A DNA stretch of 64,000 nucleotides from Vibrio sp. ES.051 (GCF_002563795.1 NZ_PDJL01000006.1:558001-622000), one strand, 5' to 3'; numbered from the stretch's first letter, positions 21,639-31,594 are shown. The notes: generated by a model not told the origin, from the letters alone. Made by a program: numbers and translations.

Positions 21639-22118
21639 TTAGTGAAGAATTCCTTGCTCTTTGGTATACAACAGCTCTTCCATCAGCGTATAAGCGTTTT
21701 CATTGCCCGGCACATTAAACAGCACCATCAAAATGATCCACTTGAGATCTTCTAGCTCAAACTCGTTGGTTTCAAGCCCCATCACACGGTCAACCACCAT
21801 TTCACGCGTTTCTGTCGTCAGTACATTCACTTGCTCGAGGAATAACAAGAAACCTCGGCATTCTAAATCCAAACGTTGCATCTCTTTCGCGGTGTAGATA
21901 CGAGTCGATGACGATGCCATGCAAGTCGAGATAGCCGAAGAGGTGTCACTTTGCTGCAGCGCAGCTAGCTCTTCTAACCAGACAAGGGCTTTATAGATAT
22001 CTTTTTGCTGAAAGCCGGCACGAAGCAACTCCTCTTCCAACTCGTCTTGTTCGACCTGTAACTCTGCATCGCTATGGATGTAGGTTTCGAATAGATACAT
22101 CAGTATATCCATCATCAT
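21639..22118 (-). CDS. smg: Smg family protein (DUF494)
   Basis: A 159-residue acidic, helical protein of the DUF494/Smg family, found next to dprA in many gamma-proteobacteria. Its function is not established. It begins MMMDILMYLFETYIHSD and contains FQQKDIYKALVWLEELAAL and VDRVMGLETNEFELEDLKWIILMVLFNV, the well-conserved parts. Its start codon lies 2 bp after the dprA stop, and AGGGG is 6 nt upstream, so it is translated from the dprA message. Confidence 0.88.
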   Translation of the reverse strand: MMMDILMYLFETYIHSDAELQVEQDELEEELLRAGFQQKDIYKALVWLEELAALQQSDTSSAISTCMASSSTRIYTAKEMQRLDLECRGFLLFLEQVNVLTTETREMVVDRVMGLETNEFELEDLKWIILMVLFNVPGNENAYTLMEELLYTKEQGILH

Positions 22119-22120
22119 AG

Positions 22121-23230
22121 CTAGCCCCTCCCCTTTCGAATATAGCCACCTGAAACCGCAACAACATGCCCAGAGAGTTCTAGCTCTAAGAGCTGCATCA
22201 TGACTTCTTGGACAGGTATATGGGTCCTGTTTGCAAGAATATCAACCGGTGTAGCTTCAGTTCCTACGTTAGCTAACAGCTGAGGAAATGGCAATTCTTC
22301 TTCATCATTTAACGTAGAAAATAAATCAATACCCTGATTAATAGACCAAGCAAGCAAGGATTGTATTTCATCCAAGACATCTTGAGTCTTTTCTACGAGG
22401 CAAGCGCCATGACGAATCAATTGGTTACCACCACTGGCATTCGGCGCGTGAATCGAAGCAGGTAAAGCAAAGACTTCACGTCCTTGTTCAAGTGCATACC
22501 GAGCCGTAATGAGAGAGCCACTTTTCCCCGCCGCCTCCACCACGAGCACACCCAGCGATAATCCACTAATAATGCGATTTCGGCGCGGAAAGTTTTCAGC
22601 TCGAGGTTTAGCGCTGGGACGAAATTCAGACACAAGTGCGCCATTGTCGACCACTCGCTTGGCAAGACCATGATGACGAGCCGGGTAAATATGCTGCAAT
22701 CCAGAACCAAGCACGGCAATTGTTTTGCCTTTCGCTTGCAATGCCCCGTCGTGGGCATGACCATCAATGCCTAAGGCTAAGCCACTGGTGACAATCAAAT
22801 CATGTTGAACAAGCTCTGCTGCAAATGTGCGCGCATGCTGCAGACCATCAATACTCGCATTGCGACTGCCCACTATCGCTATCTGCGGTTGAGACAAATA
22901 CGTAAGACTTCCTTGGACAAACAGCAATGGTGGCGGTGCTACAATTTGTTTGAGTTGTGGAGGATAAAGTGGGTCATTCAGTGTCAATATATGATGATTT
23001 GGAGAAGCAGCAAGCCAAGTTAAGCAGGCTTCAACTTCCTTGTCCGTTGAAGCCCATGCTTGGATTTGCTTTGTCGTCAACCCTAGTTGTTGCAGCTCTT
23101 CAGGAGAGAAGTTGACGATGTTACGCGGCGTATCTCTGGCAAGCAGCTTATTCATTTTGACCCCGCCAATACCTGGCAAGCAACTCAGCTTAAGCCAAGC
23201 AGCAAGGTCGCTATCATTGCGTGTCGTCAT
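22121..23230 (-). CDS. dprA: DNA processing protein DprA (Smf)
   Basis: Loads RecA on incoming single-stranded DNA during natural transformation. The 369 residues comprise an N-terminal SAM-like domain (about 1-85), the Rossmann-type DNA_processg_A core (about 90-295, with IAIVGSRNAS, VTSGLALGIDGHAHDGAL and FPRRNRIISGLSLGVLVVEA), and a C-terminal winged-helix (about 300-369). The start overlaps the end of the LysM gene by 17 bp. Vibrios are naturally transformable on chitin, and comM, another transformation gene, lies in this window. Confidence 0.94.
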   Translation of the reverse strand: MTTRNDSDLAAWLKLSCLPGIGGVKMNKLLARDTPRNIVNFSPEELQQLGLTTKQIQAWASTDKEVEACLTWLAASPNHHILTLNDPLYPPQLKQIVAPPPLLFVQGSLTYLSQPQIAIVGSRNASIDGLQHARTFAAELVQHDLIVTSGLALGIDGHAHDGALQAKGKTIAVLGSGLQHIYPARHHGLAKRVVDNGALVSEFRPSAKPRAENFPRRNRIISGLSLGVLVVEAAGKSGSLITARYALEQGREVFALPASIHAPNASGGNQLIRHGACLVEKTQDVLDEIQSLLAWSINQGIDLFSTLNDEEELPFPQLLANVGTEATPVDILANRTHIPVQEVMMQLLELELSGHVVAVSGGYIRKGRG

Positions 23231-24308
23231 CAGTGGTTGGCTCTTGAGTGAGAGGCGAAACCACAGAGACCTTGTTATTGATAGGCTTAGTACTATTGGT
23301 GATCAAAGCTAAACTGAAATACTCATAAGGGCGAATCACTACTAACTCGCCCACTTTACTCTGGGGTAACGTAATTTCCTTATCAAGCACACCGAAATCT
23401 TTTTTGAAGTGGTCGCCATCTTGATAAACCGGATGCGCATCTTCTTTTAGGTCAAAAATGCTTCCTTGTTGCAGCTTATCTGCCGTCCCTTTGTCAATCA
23501 CCACCACCTGATTGGTCGAACTAAAGCGGATGCCTTCGATATTGCCGAGTAACTTCGCCGAACTGCCATGAGGGGAAGGTAATGGGTAAAATGTAGTGGT
23601 AAATTTCCCGCTTTCTAACATTTGATTTGGCAAAGCGATGTCGTTACGTAAAATCTCTTGCAGCTGTGACGTAATTTGTAACCCAGAATAATCCCTCGTA
23701 GCTTCTACCAACTCACCTTTCGCAATCAAACGCAGTGCGGTAATCTGATGCGACACATCATCACGAGAAAAGGTTTCGACAGGACGATAAATAGCCCAGC
23801 CTGTCGCAGTTTGCTCACCACTGATGTACAACGTATCTTCTGCCGTCAGGTATTTACTGCCCTTATTACTGCCCATTACTTTAGCCGCATTTTCTAAAGT
23901 AGCATCATCGACCAACCGGTCCGATTTTAAGTAAGGGGTAACTAACCCTTCTGATACCGTTGGCACGGCTTTCTTTTCCGTGATGCGCGCTTTAGGGCTC
24001 AATTTTTTGACTGGCTTTAAGCTCAATACCGGTTGACCGTTAATCCACACTAAAGACAGCTTATCTCCAGGGTATATTAAGTGCGGATTATCAATCTCGG
24101 GATTCACTTGCCACAAACGAGGCCACAACCAAGGGCTGTCGAGGTACATCGCCGAAATGTCCCATAACGTATCGCCCTTAACCACAACATACCTCTGGGG
24201 GGCATCATCTTTTACGGTCAGTGGTTTCGCGGCTGTATTTGCTACGGTATTGAAAGAGAAAAGTAACGGCAACGTAACACTCGCTACGTTACGGAAAATT
24301 CGATTCAT
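23214..24308 (-). CDS. Secreted LysM-domain protein
   Basis: A 364-residue exported protein. Residues 1-26 form a signal peptide (cationic MNRIFR, hydrophobic core, then VANTAA). Residues 39-88 are a LysM peptidoglycan-binding domain with YVVVKGDTLWDISAMYLDSP and the closing YPGDKLSLVW. The remaining 270 residues have no family I can name. It lies directly upstream of and overlaps dprA, an association common in gamma-proteobacteria. It diverges from def. Envelope location is inferred from the signal peptide and LysM domain. Confidence 0.86.
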   Translation of the reverse strand: MNRIFRNVASVTLPLLFSFNTVANTAAKPLTVKDDAPQRYVVVKGDTLWDISAMYLDSPWLWPRLWQVNPEIDNPHLIYPGDKLSLVWINGQPVLSLKPVKKLSPKARITEKKAVPTVSEGLVTPYLKSDRLVDDATLENAAKVMGSNKGSKYLTAEDTLYISGEQTATGWAIYRPVETFSRDDVSHQITALRLIAKGELVEATRDYSGLQITSQLQEILRNDIALPNQMLESGKFTTTFYPLPSPHGSSAKLLGNIEGIRFSSTNQVVVIDKGTADKLQQGSIFDLKEDAHPVYQDGDHFKKDFGVLDKEITLPQSKVGELVVIRPYEYFSLALITNSTKPINNKVSVVSPLTQEPTTDDDTQ

Positions 24309-24445
24309 GACCTTCGTCCTTGGTCTATTAGCAGTAATCGGAATGGAAATTGGTGCAAGGATGCTGTCATTTAGGCTATAAAATGTCTAGAATTGAGCCA
24401 ACAAGGTTTGTGCTGTTTCGGCACAGTTCAATATTTCGAGTGAAT

Positions 24446-24964
24446 ATGTCTGTATTACAAGTATTAACATTTCCAGATGATCGCCTGCGCACAGTCGCGA
24501 AGCCTGTGGAAGCGGTGACTCCTGAGATCCAAAAAATCGTCGATGACATGATCGAAACCATGTACGACGAAGAAGGTATTGGCCTAGCAGCAACACAGGT
24601 TGATATCCATCAACGTATCGTAGTGATTGATATTTCAGAAACTCGTGATGAGCCGATGGTGCTGATCAACCCTGAGATTCTGGAAAAGCGTGGCGAAGAT
24701 GGCATTGAAGAAGGCTGTCTGTCGGTACCCGGCGCACGCGCACTTGTGCCTCGCGCTGCGGAAGTGACGGTTAAAGCTCTCGATCGCGAAGGCAAAGAGC
24801 TCACCTTTGACGCGGACGATCTGCTCGCAATTTGTATTCAACACGAACTGGACCACCTACAAGGTAAACTGTTCGTTGACTACTTATCGCCACTCAAGCG
24901 TAAGCGTATTCAAGACAAGCTAGCAAAAATCAAACGCTTTAACGAGAAACAGCACAGCGCTTAA
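24446..24964 (+). CDS. def: Peptide deformylase
   Basis: Removes the N-formyl group from nascent proteins using Fe2+. The 172 residues match the enzyme. All three active-site motifs are present: GIGLAATQV (residues 45-53), EGCLSVP with the metal Cys, and QHELDHLQG with the two metal His and the catalytic Glu. I use the ATG at 24446 (MSVLQVLTFPDDRLR); the in-frame ATG 32 codons upstream would add non-conserved residues. The RBS is weak (GAG). fmt follows 36 bp later. Confidence 0.96.
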   Translation: MSVLQVLTFPDDRLRTVAKPVEAVTPEIQKIVDDMIETMYDEEGIGLAATQVDIHQRIVVIDISETRDEPMVLINPEILEKRGEDGIEEGCLSVPGARALVPRAAEVTVKALDREGKELTFDADDLLAICIQHELDHLQGKLFVDYLSPLKRKRIQDKLAKIKRFNEKQHSA

Positions 24965-25000
24965 TCTAGTTACTACAAATTAATCAGAAGGAAGCCTACC

Positions 25001-25948
25001 TTGAGTCAGTCTTTACGTATTGTCTTTGCAGGTACTCCAGATTTCGCCGCCCGTCACTTGGCGGCGTTGTTGTCTTCGGAGCACGAAGTCATCGCGGTTT
25101 ACACAAACCCAGATCGTCCAGCGGGTCGTGGCAAGAAATTGGCTGCGCCACCGGTAAAACAACTGGCGCTGGAACACAACATCCCGGTTTACCAACCAGA
25201 AAGCTTTAAGTCCGACGAAGCGAAGCAAGAACTTGCCGATCTGAACGCCGATCTAATGGTTGTCGTGGCGTACGGTATGCTACTGCCACAAACGGTTCTT
25301 GATACCCCTAAACTGGGTTGTATCAACGTACATGGTTCTATCCTACCTCGTTGGCGTGGTGCCGCGCCTATCCAACGTTCTATTTGGGCGGGCGATACCG
25401 AAACAGGCGTGACCATCATGCAGATGGACATCGGTCTCGATACTGGTGATATGCTGAAGATTGCGACCTTGCCAATCGAAGCGACGGATACCAGCGCTTC
25501 AATGTACGAAAAGCTGGCAGAACTTGGCCCAGAAGCATTGATTGATTGCCTAGACGACATTGCGGCGGGTAAAGCAGTGCCAGTGAAGCAAAACGATGAG
25601 CTAGCGAACTACGCAAAGAAACTCAGCAAAGAAGAAGCACGCATCAACTGGAACGACGATGCGGCGCACATCGAGCGCTGCGTTCGTGCATTTAACCCAT
25701 GGCCAATGAGCCACTTTATCGCGGCTGAAAACAGCATTAAAGTGTGGCAAAGCCGTGTGGCGGAGCAAACTAGCGATAAGCCTGCCGGTACTATCATTCA
25801 GGCGGATAAAACCGGCATTTACGTGGCAACAGGCAACGGCGTACTGATATTGGAACAACTGCAAGTTCCTGGCAAAAAAGCCATGTCAGTTCAGGATATT
25901 CTGAACTCACGAGCGGCTTGGTTTGAAGTCGGCACTCTGCTGGTTTAA
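25001..25948 (+). CDS. fmt: Methionyl-tRNA formyltransferase
   Basis: Formylates initiator Met-tRNA with 10-formyl-THF. It has 315 residues. The N-terminal catalytic domain includes the formyl-THF site CINVHGSILPRWRGAAPIQ (about residues 105-123) with the catalytic Asn and His, and the later Asp in DIGLDTGDML. The C-terminal tRNA-binding domain starts near residue 210. The start codon is TTG, with AAGGAAG upstream. It sits in the def-fmt-rsmB order common to gamma-proteobacteria. Confidence 0.96.
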   Translation: MSQSLRIVFAGTPDFAARHLAALLSSEHEVIAVYTNPDRPAGRGKKLAAPPVKQLALEHNIPVYQPESFKSDEAKQELADLNADLMVVVAYGMLLPQTVLDTPKLGCINVHGSILPRWRGAAPIQRSIWAGDTETGVTIMQMDIGLDTGDMLKIATLPIEATDTSASMYEKLAELGPEALIDCLDDIAAGKAVPVKQNDELANYAKKLSKEEARINWNDDAAHIERCVRAFNPWPMSHFIAAENSIKVWQSRVAEQTSDKPAGTIIQADKTGIYVATGNGVLILEQLQVPGKKAMSVQDILNSRAAWFEVGTLLV

Positions 25949-25989
25949 GCCATACTAGGGGTTATCATCCCCAATAATACGAACTTTTA

Positions 25990-26007
25990 GAGGGCAGAGA
26001 TGCCCTC
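25990..26007 (+). terminator. Weak hairpin between fmt and rsmB
   Basis: GAGGGCA (25990-25996) pairs with TGCCCTC (26001-26007) over a GAGA loop, followed by a C/T-mixed tail. It may attenuate read-through into rsmB or stabilise the message. Confidence 0.4.
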
Positions 26008-26028
26008 CTTTACTTTAAGGTACTCATC

Positions 26029-27312
26029 ATGAATGTTCGCGCTGCAGCTGCTAACGTCTTGTATCTTGTCGTTGACAAGGGCCACTCACTTTCAAGCGCT
26101 CTTCCAGCGGCGCAACAAAATGTAAGACCTCGTGACCATGCGCTTTTACAAGAGATCTGTTACGGTACGCTGCGTTACCTACCTCGCTTAGAAACGATCG
26201 CTAGCCAACTGATGGACAAGCCGCTCAAAGGCAAGCAGCGGGTTTTCCATCACCTCATTCTGGTGGGCATTTACCAATTAAGCTTTATGCGCATTCCCGC
26301 GCACGCGGCGGTTGGTGAAACGGTGGAAGGCACGAAAGAACTAAAAGGCCCTCGCCTACGTGGTCTAATCAACGCCGTATTGCGTAACTATCAACGCAGC
26401 CAAGAAGAACTCGACCAAATTGCCGTCAGCCACAACGCTGGTAAATACGCTCATCCAAGCTGGTTGCTCAAGCTGTTACAAGAAGCGTACCCAGAACAAT
26501 GGGAAGGTATTGTTGCAGCAAACAACCAAAAAGCACCAATGTGGTTGCGGGTGAACCACCAACACCACACTCGTGATGAATATCTTGCGCTACTCAAAAA
26601 TGAAAACATTGATAGCACACCACACTCCCAAGCAATGGACGCCCTACAATTGGCCGCGCCCTGTGATGTGACCCATTTACCTGGCTTTGAAAAAGGGTGG
26701 GTATCGGTACAAGATGCGGCGGCGCAGCTGGCTATCAACTACCTAAAACCACAAGACGGCGAACTGATTTTAGATTGCTGTGCAGCGCCAGGTGGCAAGA
26801 CGGCGCACATTCTAGAGCGCACGTCGGGCAGTGAAGTGATCGCGATCGACTGCGACGAAACACGCTTAAAACGCGTGCATGAAAACCTGAAGCGTCTCAA
26901 CCTTCAGGCAAAAGTGGTTTGCGGTGATGCGCGTAATCCACAACAATGGTGGCAAGGTGAGCAATTTGATCGCATTTTACTCGATGCACCATGTTCTGCG
27001 ACGGGCGTGATTCGTCGCCATCCAGACATCAAATGGTTACGTCGTGCAGACGATATTGCGGCTTTAGCCGAACTGCAACGTGAGATTTTTGACGCGATGT
27101 GGACGCAGCTGAAACCGGGCGGCACCATGGTTTACGCGACGTGTTCTATCACACCGCAAGAAAACGTCGAGCAAGTGAAAGCGTTTTTAGCACGCACCAC
27201 GGATGCACAATTGATGGATTCTGATCCCACTCAGCCTGGCCATCAAATTCTACCAGGCGAAGAAAACATGGACGGTTTCTACTACGCGGTACTCACCAAA
27301 ACACTCGCGTAA
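26029..27312 (+). CDS. rsmB: 16S rRNA (cytosine-967-C5)-methyltransferase
   Basis: Methylates C967 of 16S rRNA with SAM. The 427 residues comprise an N-terminal NusB-like RNA-binding domain (about 1-140) and a C-terminal Rossmann methyltransferase domain. SAM motif I reads LDCCAAPGGKTAHILE near residue 250. The two motif cysteines are in DAPCSATGVIRRHPDIKW and in YATCSITPQEN, the latter being the nucleophile type. It lies downstream of def and fmt and is followed by a clear terminator. Confidence 0.96.
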   Translation: MNVRAAAANVLYLVVDKGHSLSSALPAAQQNVRPRDHALLQEICYGTLRYLPRLETIASQLMDKPLKGKQRVFHHLILVGIYQLSFMRIPAHAAVGETVEGTKELKGPRLRGLINAVLRNYQRSQEELDQIAVSHNAGKYAHPSWLLKLLQEAYPEQWEGIVAANNQKAPMWLRVNHQHHTRDEYLALLKNENIDSTPHSQAMDALQLAAPCDVTHLPGFEKGWVSVQDAAAQLAINYLKPQDGELILDCCAAPGGKTAHILERTSGSEVIAIDCDETRLKRVHENLKRLNLQAKVVCGDARNPQQWWQGEQFDRILLDAPCSATGVIRRHPDIKWLRRADDIAALAELQREIFDAMWTQLKPGGTMVYATCSITPQENVEQVKAFLARTTDAQLMDSDPTQPGHQILPGEENMDGFYYAVLTKTLA

Positions 27313-27327
27313 TAGCATACTAAATAG

Positions 27328-27357
27328 GGCGATTGGGATGAATTCAATCGCCTTTTT
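27328..27357 (+). terminator. Terminator between rsmB and trkA
   Basis: GGCGATTG (27328-27335) pairs with CAATCGCC (27345-27352) over a 9-nt loop and is followed by TTTTT. It lies 19 bp before the trkA start, so trkA is either reached by read-through or has a promoter inside this short gap. Confidence 0.75.
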
Positions 27358-27376
27358 CAGATAACGAGAAAAGAGT

Positions 27377-28756
27377 ATGAAGATCATTATTCTTGGTGCA
27401 GGTCAGGTTGGCGGCACATTGGCGGAAAACTTAGTCGGTGAGAACAATGATATCACCGTCGTTGACAATAACACCGACCGACTGCGTGAACTGCAGGACA
27501 AGTATGACCTGCGGGTTGTGAACGGTCATGCGAGTCACCCAGACGTGCTGCATGAGGCCGGCGCGCAAGATGCTGACATGCTCGTCGCGGTAACCAATAC
27601 CGACGAAACCAACATGGCGGCCTGTCAGGTGGCATTTACTCTGTTCAACACGCCAAATCGCGTTGCCCGTATTCGTTCGCCCGAATATCTGGCAGAAAAA
27701 GAAGCCCTATTTAAATCGGGGGCCATTCCTGTCGATCACCTTATCGCCCCCGAAGAGCTGGTCACGAGCTACATCGAGCGTCTGATCCAATACCCAGGCG
27801 CACTGCAAGTCGTGAGCTTTGCCGAGCAGAAAGTCAGCCTCGTGGCGGTAAAAGCCTACTATGGCGGTCCGCTGGTCGGCAATGCGCTGTCTGCCCTACG
27901 CGAGCACATGCCACATATCGATACCCGCGTGGCGGCCATATTCCGTCAAGGCCGTCCAATTCGTCCACAAGGCACCACCATTATCGAAGCCGATGATGAA
28001 GTATTTTTTGTCGCGGCAAGTAACCACATTCGGTCGGTGATGAGTGAACTGCAACGCCTTGAAAAGCCTTATCGCCGAATCATGATTGTCGGTGGCGGTA
28101 ACATTGGGTCGAGCTTAGCGAAACGCCTCGAACAAAACTACAAAAGTGTAAAGCTGATCGAGCGTAACTATCAACGCGCAGAGCAGCTTTCTGAACAGTT
28201 AGAAAACACCATCGTATTCTGTGGCGATGCGGCCGATCAAGAGCTCCTGTCTGAAGAAAACATCGACCAAGTAGACGTTTTTATCGCACTGACCAACGAA
28301 GATGAAACTAACATCATGTCAGCCATGCTGGCAAAACGCATGGGTGCGAAAAAAGTCATGGTACTGATCCAGCGTGGCGCGTACGTAGACTTAGTACAAG
28401 GCGGCGTGATTGATGTGGCGATCTCACCACAACAAGCCACCATCTCTGCCCTCTTGACGCACGTTCGTCGTGCCGACATTGTTAACGTCTCTTCTCTACG
28501 CCGTGGGGCGGCAGAAGCCATTGAAGCCGTCGCCCACGGTGATGAGAGCACATCGAAAGTGGTTGGCCGTGCAATTGGCGATATCAAACTCCCGCCCGGG
28601 ACCACCATTGGTGCTATCGTTCGTGGTGAAGAAGTACTCATCGCCCACGACCGTACCGTCATTGAGCAAGATGACCATGTGGTGATGTTCTTGGTCAACA
28701 AAAAATACGTATCAGACGTCGAAGCGCTATTCCAACCGAGTCCATTCTTCCTTTAG
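27377..28756 (+). CDS. trkA: Potassium uptake regulatory protein TrkA
   Basis: Cytoplasmic gating ring subunit of the Trk K+ uptake system. Its 459 residues contain two RCK halves, each with an NAD(H)-binding Rossmann motif: ILGAGQVGGTLAENLVGENN (residues 4-23) and IVGGGNIGSSLAKRLEQ (about 237-253), and two TrkA-C domains (about 140-220 and 375-459). trkH, the channel subunit, begins 9 bp after the stop, giving a compact operon. Confidence 0.97.
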   Translation: MKIIILGAGQVGGTLAENLVGENNDITVVDNNTDRLRELQDKYDLRVVNGHASHPDVLHEAGAQDADMLVAVTNTDETNMAACQVAFTLFNTPNRVARIRSPEYLAEKEALFKSGAIPVDHLIAPEELVTSYIERLIQYPGALQVVSFAEQKVSLVAVKAYYGGPLVGNALSALREHMPHIDTRVAAIFRQGRPIRPQGTTIIEADDEVFFVAASNHIRSVMSELQRLEKPYRRIMIVGGGNIGSSLAKRLEQNYKSVKLIERNYQRAEQLSEQLENTIVFCGDAADQELLSEENIDQVDVFIALTNEDETNIMSAMLAKRMGAKKVMVLIQRGAYVDLVQGGVIDVAISPQQATISALLTHVRRADIVNVSSLRRGAAEAIEAVAHGDESTSKVVGRAIGDIKLPPGTTIGAIVRGEEVLIAHDRTVIEQDDHVVMFLVNKKYVSDVEALFQPSPFFL

Positions 28757-28765
28757 GATTTCCCT

Positions 28766-30211
28766 ATGGTCAACTTACGTCCCGTACTCTTGGTCATTGG
28801 GCTGGTTTTATCCAAACTGGCCCTGTTTATGTACGTGCCGACTTTGGTCGCTTTCTTCACTGGTACGGGTGGATTCCTCGATTTCGCTCAAGCCGTTGTG
28901 ATCACGCACCTCGTTGCCTTTATCTGTTTGACGATTGGCCGAACCGCCAAATTCAAACTCAGTGTGCGCGACATGTTCCTCATTACCAGCTTGGTGTGGA
29001 CCATCGCCAGCGTCTTCGCTGCGCTGCCATTTGTGTTTATCAACCATATCAGCTTTACTGACGCCTACTTTGAAACCATGTCAGGCATCACCACGACAGG
29101 CTCTACCGTACTGACTGGCTTAGACAACATGGCGCCGAGTATCTTGCTCTGGCGTTCGATTTTGCAATGGTTAGGCGGTATCGGCTTTATTGTGATGGCG
29201 GTTGCTGTACTCCCTATGCTCAATGTCGGCGGTATGAGACTGTTCCAAACCGAATCGTCCGATTGGTCAGATAAAAGCAGCCCGAGGGCCAAAACGGTCG
29301 CCAAAAACATCGTGATTGTCTACCTGATGCTGACGGGTTTGTGCATTATCGGATACTTACTCACCGGCATGAACCTGTTTGAAGCCACCAACCACGCTCT
29401 GACCACACTGTCTACGGGCGGATACTCAACGTCTGATAATTCAATGAACACCTTCTCCAACGGCGCACATTGGGTCGCGACGGGCTTTATGTTCTTGGGT
29501 GGCTTGCCGTTCTTGCTCTTCATCGCGGCTTTACGCAAACGCCGCCTCAATGCATTGGTCAAAGACGCTCAAGTACGAGGGTTTGCTTACCTGTGCCTTT
29601 TCTCAAGCTTAGTGATTTCTGCCTGGTTAGTGATTCGAGATGGGTACACTATTTGGGATGCGCTACGAGTATCGATGTTTAATATCGTTTCTGTCGTCAC
29701 CACAACAGGTTTTGGCTTAGAAGACTTTACGGCATGGGGCACATTGCCCACAACGCTATTCGTCTTCTTGATGATGGCAGGCGCATGTTCAGGCTCAACG
29801 TCTGGCGGGATCAAAGTCTTCCGCTTTCAAATTGCGATGACATTGCTGAATAAACAAATGATGAAACTGGTTCACCCTTCCGGTGTGTTTGTTCAACGTT
29901 ACAACCAACGCCCAGTGAATGACGATATTGTTCGTTCACTGGTCGCGTTTGGTTTGATGTTCTTGATCACCATCATTTTTATCGCAGGCTGTTTAAGTAT
30001 TCTGGGGTTAGGTCCTATCACTAGCATTTCTGGCGCAATTACCGCCGTAGCAAACGTCGGCCCAGGTATAGGAGCGGTTATTGGTCCAACAGGTAACTTT
30101 GCCCCATTGCCCGATACTGCGAAATGGCTATTAAGTTTTGGCATGTTAATGGGACGCTTGGAAATTCTGACCATTCTTGTCCTGTTCTTCCCGGCGTTTT
30201 GGCGCCGTTAA
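28766..30211 (+). CDS. trkH: Potassium transporter TrkH
   Basis: Inner-membrane K+-translocating subunit that works with TrkA. The 481 residues have about ten hydrophobic segments in the four MPM-repeat plan. The four selectivity-filter glycine segments are visible: TTTGSTV (residues 110s), LSTGGYST (210s), TTTGFG (310s) and ANVGPG (430s). The RBS AGGAT precedes the ATG. Confidence 0.96.
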   Translation: MVNLRPVLLVIGLVLSKLALFMYVPTLVAFFTGTGGFLDFAQAVVITHLVAFICLTIGRTAKFKLSVRDMFLITSLVWTIASVFAALPFVFINHISFTDAYFETMSGITTTGSTVLTGLDNMAPSILLWRSILQWLGGIGFIVMAVAVLPMLNVGGMRLFQTESSDWSDKSSPRAKTVAKNIVIVYLMLTGLCIIGYLLTGMNLFEATNHALTTLSTGGYSTSDNSMNTFSNGAHWVATGFMFLGGLPFLLFIAALRKRRLNALVKDAQVRGFAYLCLFSSLVISAWLVIRDGYTIWDALRVSMFNIVSVVTTTGFGLEDFTAWGTLPTTLFVFLMMAGACSGSTSGGIKVFRFQIAMTLLNKQMMKLVHPSGVFVQRYNQRPVNDDIVRSLVAFGLMFLITIIFIAGCLSILGLGPITSISGAITAVANVGPGIGAVIGPTGNFAPLPDTAKWLLSFGMLMGRLEILTILVLFFPAFWRR

Positions 30212-30237
30212 CCTCTCTTCACCCCAAAGGTATAATA

Positions 30238-30822
30238 ATGAAAACATGGATCACTCTGGCGACCCTCCTCGCCACCTCATCCACTTACGCCGCTGAGGTT
30301 GTCACTTTAGCGGATGGACGAGAAGTGAAGTTGAACGATGACTTTACTTGGGAATACGTGATGAACAGTCCTGCGCCACAAGCGGCAGAGACTCAAGCGA
30401 CAACCAGCGCGATTGAAACGGTCGCAACTTCTGCGATTGCGACGATTCCAGTCGTAACGAAAACTGTCAGTACTACCGTGATGGTAAACGCAAAAAAACC
30501 AACCATGCAACTGTCTGACTCTGGTGTCGACGTACTGATTGGCTCCGCGAGCTATGAAGGTGGTGAGCTCGTACTGCCAACGTCCATTACCAACCAAAGC
30601 TCACAGTCGGTGATTCAAATTGATGTGGAAGTTCAGGTATTTGATATGTCTGGCAAGCCACTAACCAAGAAAAACGTGACGGTTTGGCAATCCATCAAGC
30701 GAATGGCGGATACTTACCTGCGTCCACAGCAAGCGGAGCAAGGGAAAGCCATCAAACTGGCTGTGCCGAAAGCTCAGCAATACCAATTTTCCGCGAAAGT
30801 GTTAGACATCAAAACGCGTTAA
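30238..30822 (+). CDS. DUF3157 family exported protein
   Basis: A 194-residue protein with a signal peptide (MKTWITLATLLATSSTYAA, cleavage near residue 19), followed by VVTLADGREVKLNDDFTWEYV, a Thr/Ala-rich linker (about 45-85), and a globular C-terminal half. It resembles the DUF3157 family found in vibrios next to trkH; function unknown. The start ATG at 30238 has AAAGG upstream. The open frame extends 38 codons upstream inside trkH, but that part is not used. It converges with trhA. Confidence 0.78.
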   Translation: MKTWITLATLLATSSTYAAEVVTLADGREVKLNDDFTWEYVMNSPAPQAAETQATTSAIETVATSAIATIPVVTKTVSTTVMVNAKKPTMQLSDSGVDVLIGSASYEGGELVLPTSITNQSSQSVIQIDVEVQVFDMSGKPLTKKNVTVWQSIKRMADTYLRPQQAEQGKAIKLAVPKAQQYQFSAKVLDIKTR

Positions 30823-30896
30823 TCTATTAAACTTTGATAGACATAGCACCTCGCGAACAGAACATGCTTTGTCGGACCAATCTCTGTCTCGCTGGC

Positions 30897-31550
30897 TTAG
30901 ATAGGCTCGACAAAGTAATAAATCGCGAAGAAGTGACACACGCACCCCGCTAAGACAAAACCATGCCAGATCGCATGATTAAACGGAATACGCTTAGCGA
31001 CATAGAAAACCACCCCGAGCGAATAGATGATCCCACCAGCCGCCAACAATGTCAGTCCACCGATATCAAGATTAATCGCGAGTTGGTAAATGACAATCAA
31101 CGACGACCAACCCATCAGCAAATAGGTCATCAGTGATAGCTTTTTAAAGCGATAAACAAACGCCACTTTCATCATGATGCCAATCAGCGCAACACTCCAA
31201 ATGAAAATCATCAGCCCAATAGCCAAGGGCGTGCGCAAACTCACCAGTAAAAAGGGCGTATAGCTGCCAGCAATGAGCAGATAAATAGCACAGTGATCGA
31301 AGGTTTTTAGCCAACGTTTGGTCCGAGGATGAGGGATTGCATGATACAGCGTAGACGCCAAAAACAGCACAATAATACTGGCGCCGTACACGGCCATGCT
31401 GGTCAAGGTCAGTGTATCGGCTTGCTGATCTATGGCTTTGCTTAATAATAGAATCAGACCAACAATGCCAAAAATCATCCCAATCCCGTGAGTGAGGGTA
31501 TTGGCCAGTTCTTCACTTTGACGGTATTGAGGCTTCTGCGGTAAGGACAT
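30897..31550 (-). CDS. trhA: Hemolysin III / PAQR family membrane protein (TrhA, YqfA)
   Basis: A 217-residue seven-TM protein of the PAQR superfamily. The conserved zinc-ligand type residues are present: HAIPHPRTK, FDHCAIYLLIAGSYTPF and FNHAIWHGFVLAGCVCHFF. The E. coli homologue TrhA affects membrane-energy/fluidity homeostasis; true haemolytic activity is unproven for most members. The ATG at 31550 gives the family length. An ATG at 31595 would add 15 residues and would start at the edge of a 24-bp palindrome. Confidence 0.87.
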   Translation of the reverse strand: MSLPQKPQYRQSEELANTLTHGIGMIFGIVGLILLLSKAIDQQADTLTLTSMAVYGASIIVLFLASTLYHAIPHPRTKRWLKTFDHCAIYLLIAGSYTPFLLVSLRTPLAIGLMIFIWSVALIGIMMKVAFVYRFKKLSLMTYLLMGWSSLIVIYQLAINLDIGGLTLLAAGGIIYSLGVVFYVAKRIPFNHAIWHGFVLAGCVCHFFAIYYFVEPI

Positions 31551-31594
31551 CAATGAGCCTGTTCCAGAGTTTGAAATTGTCCTAGTATCGCACA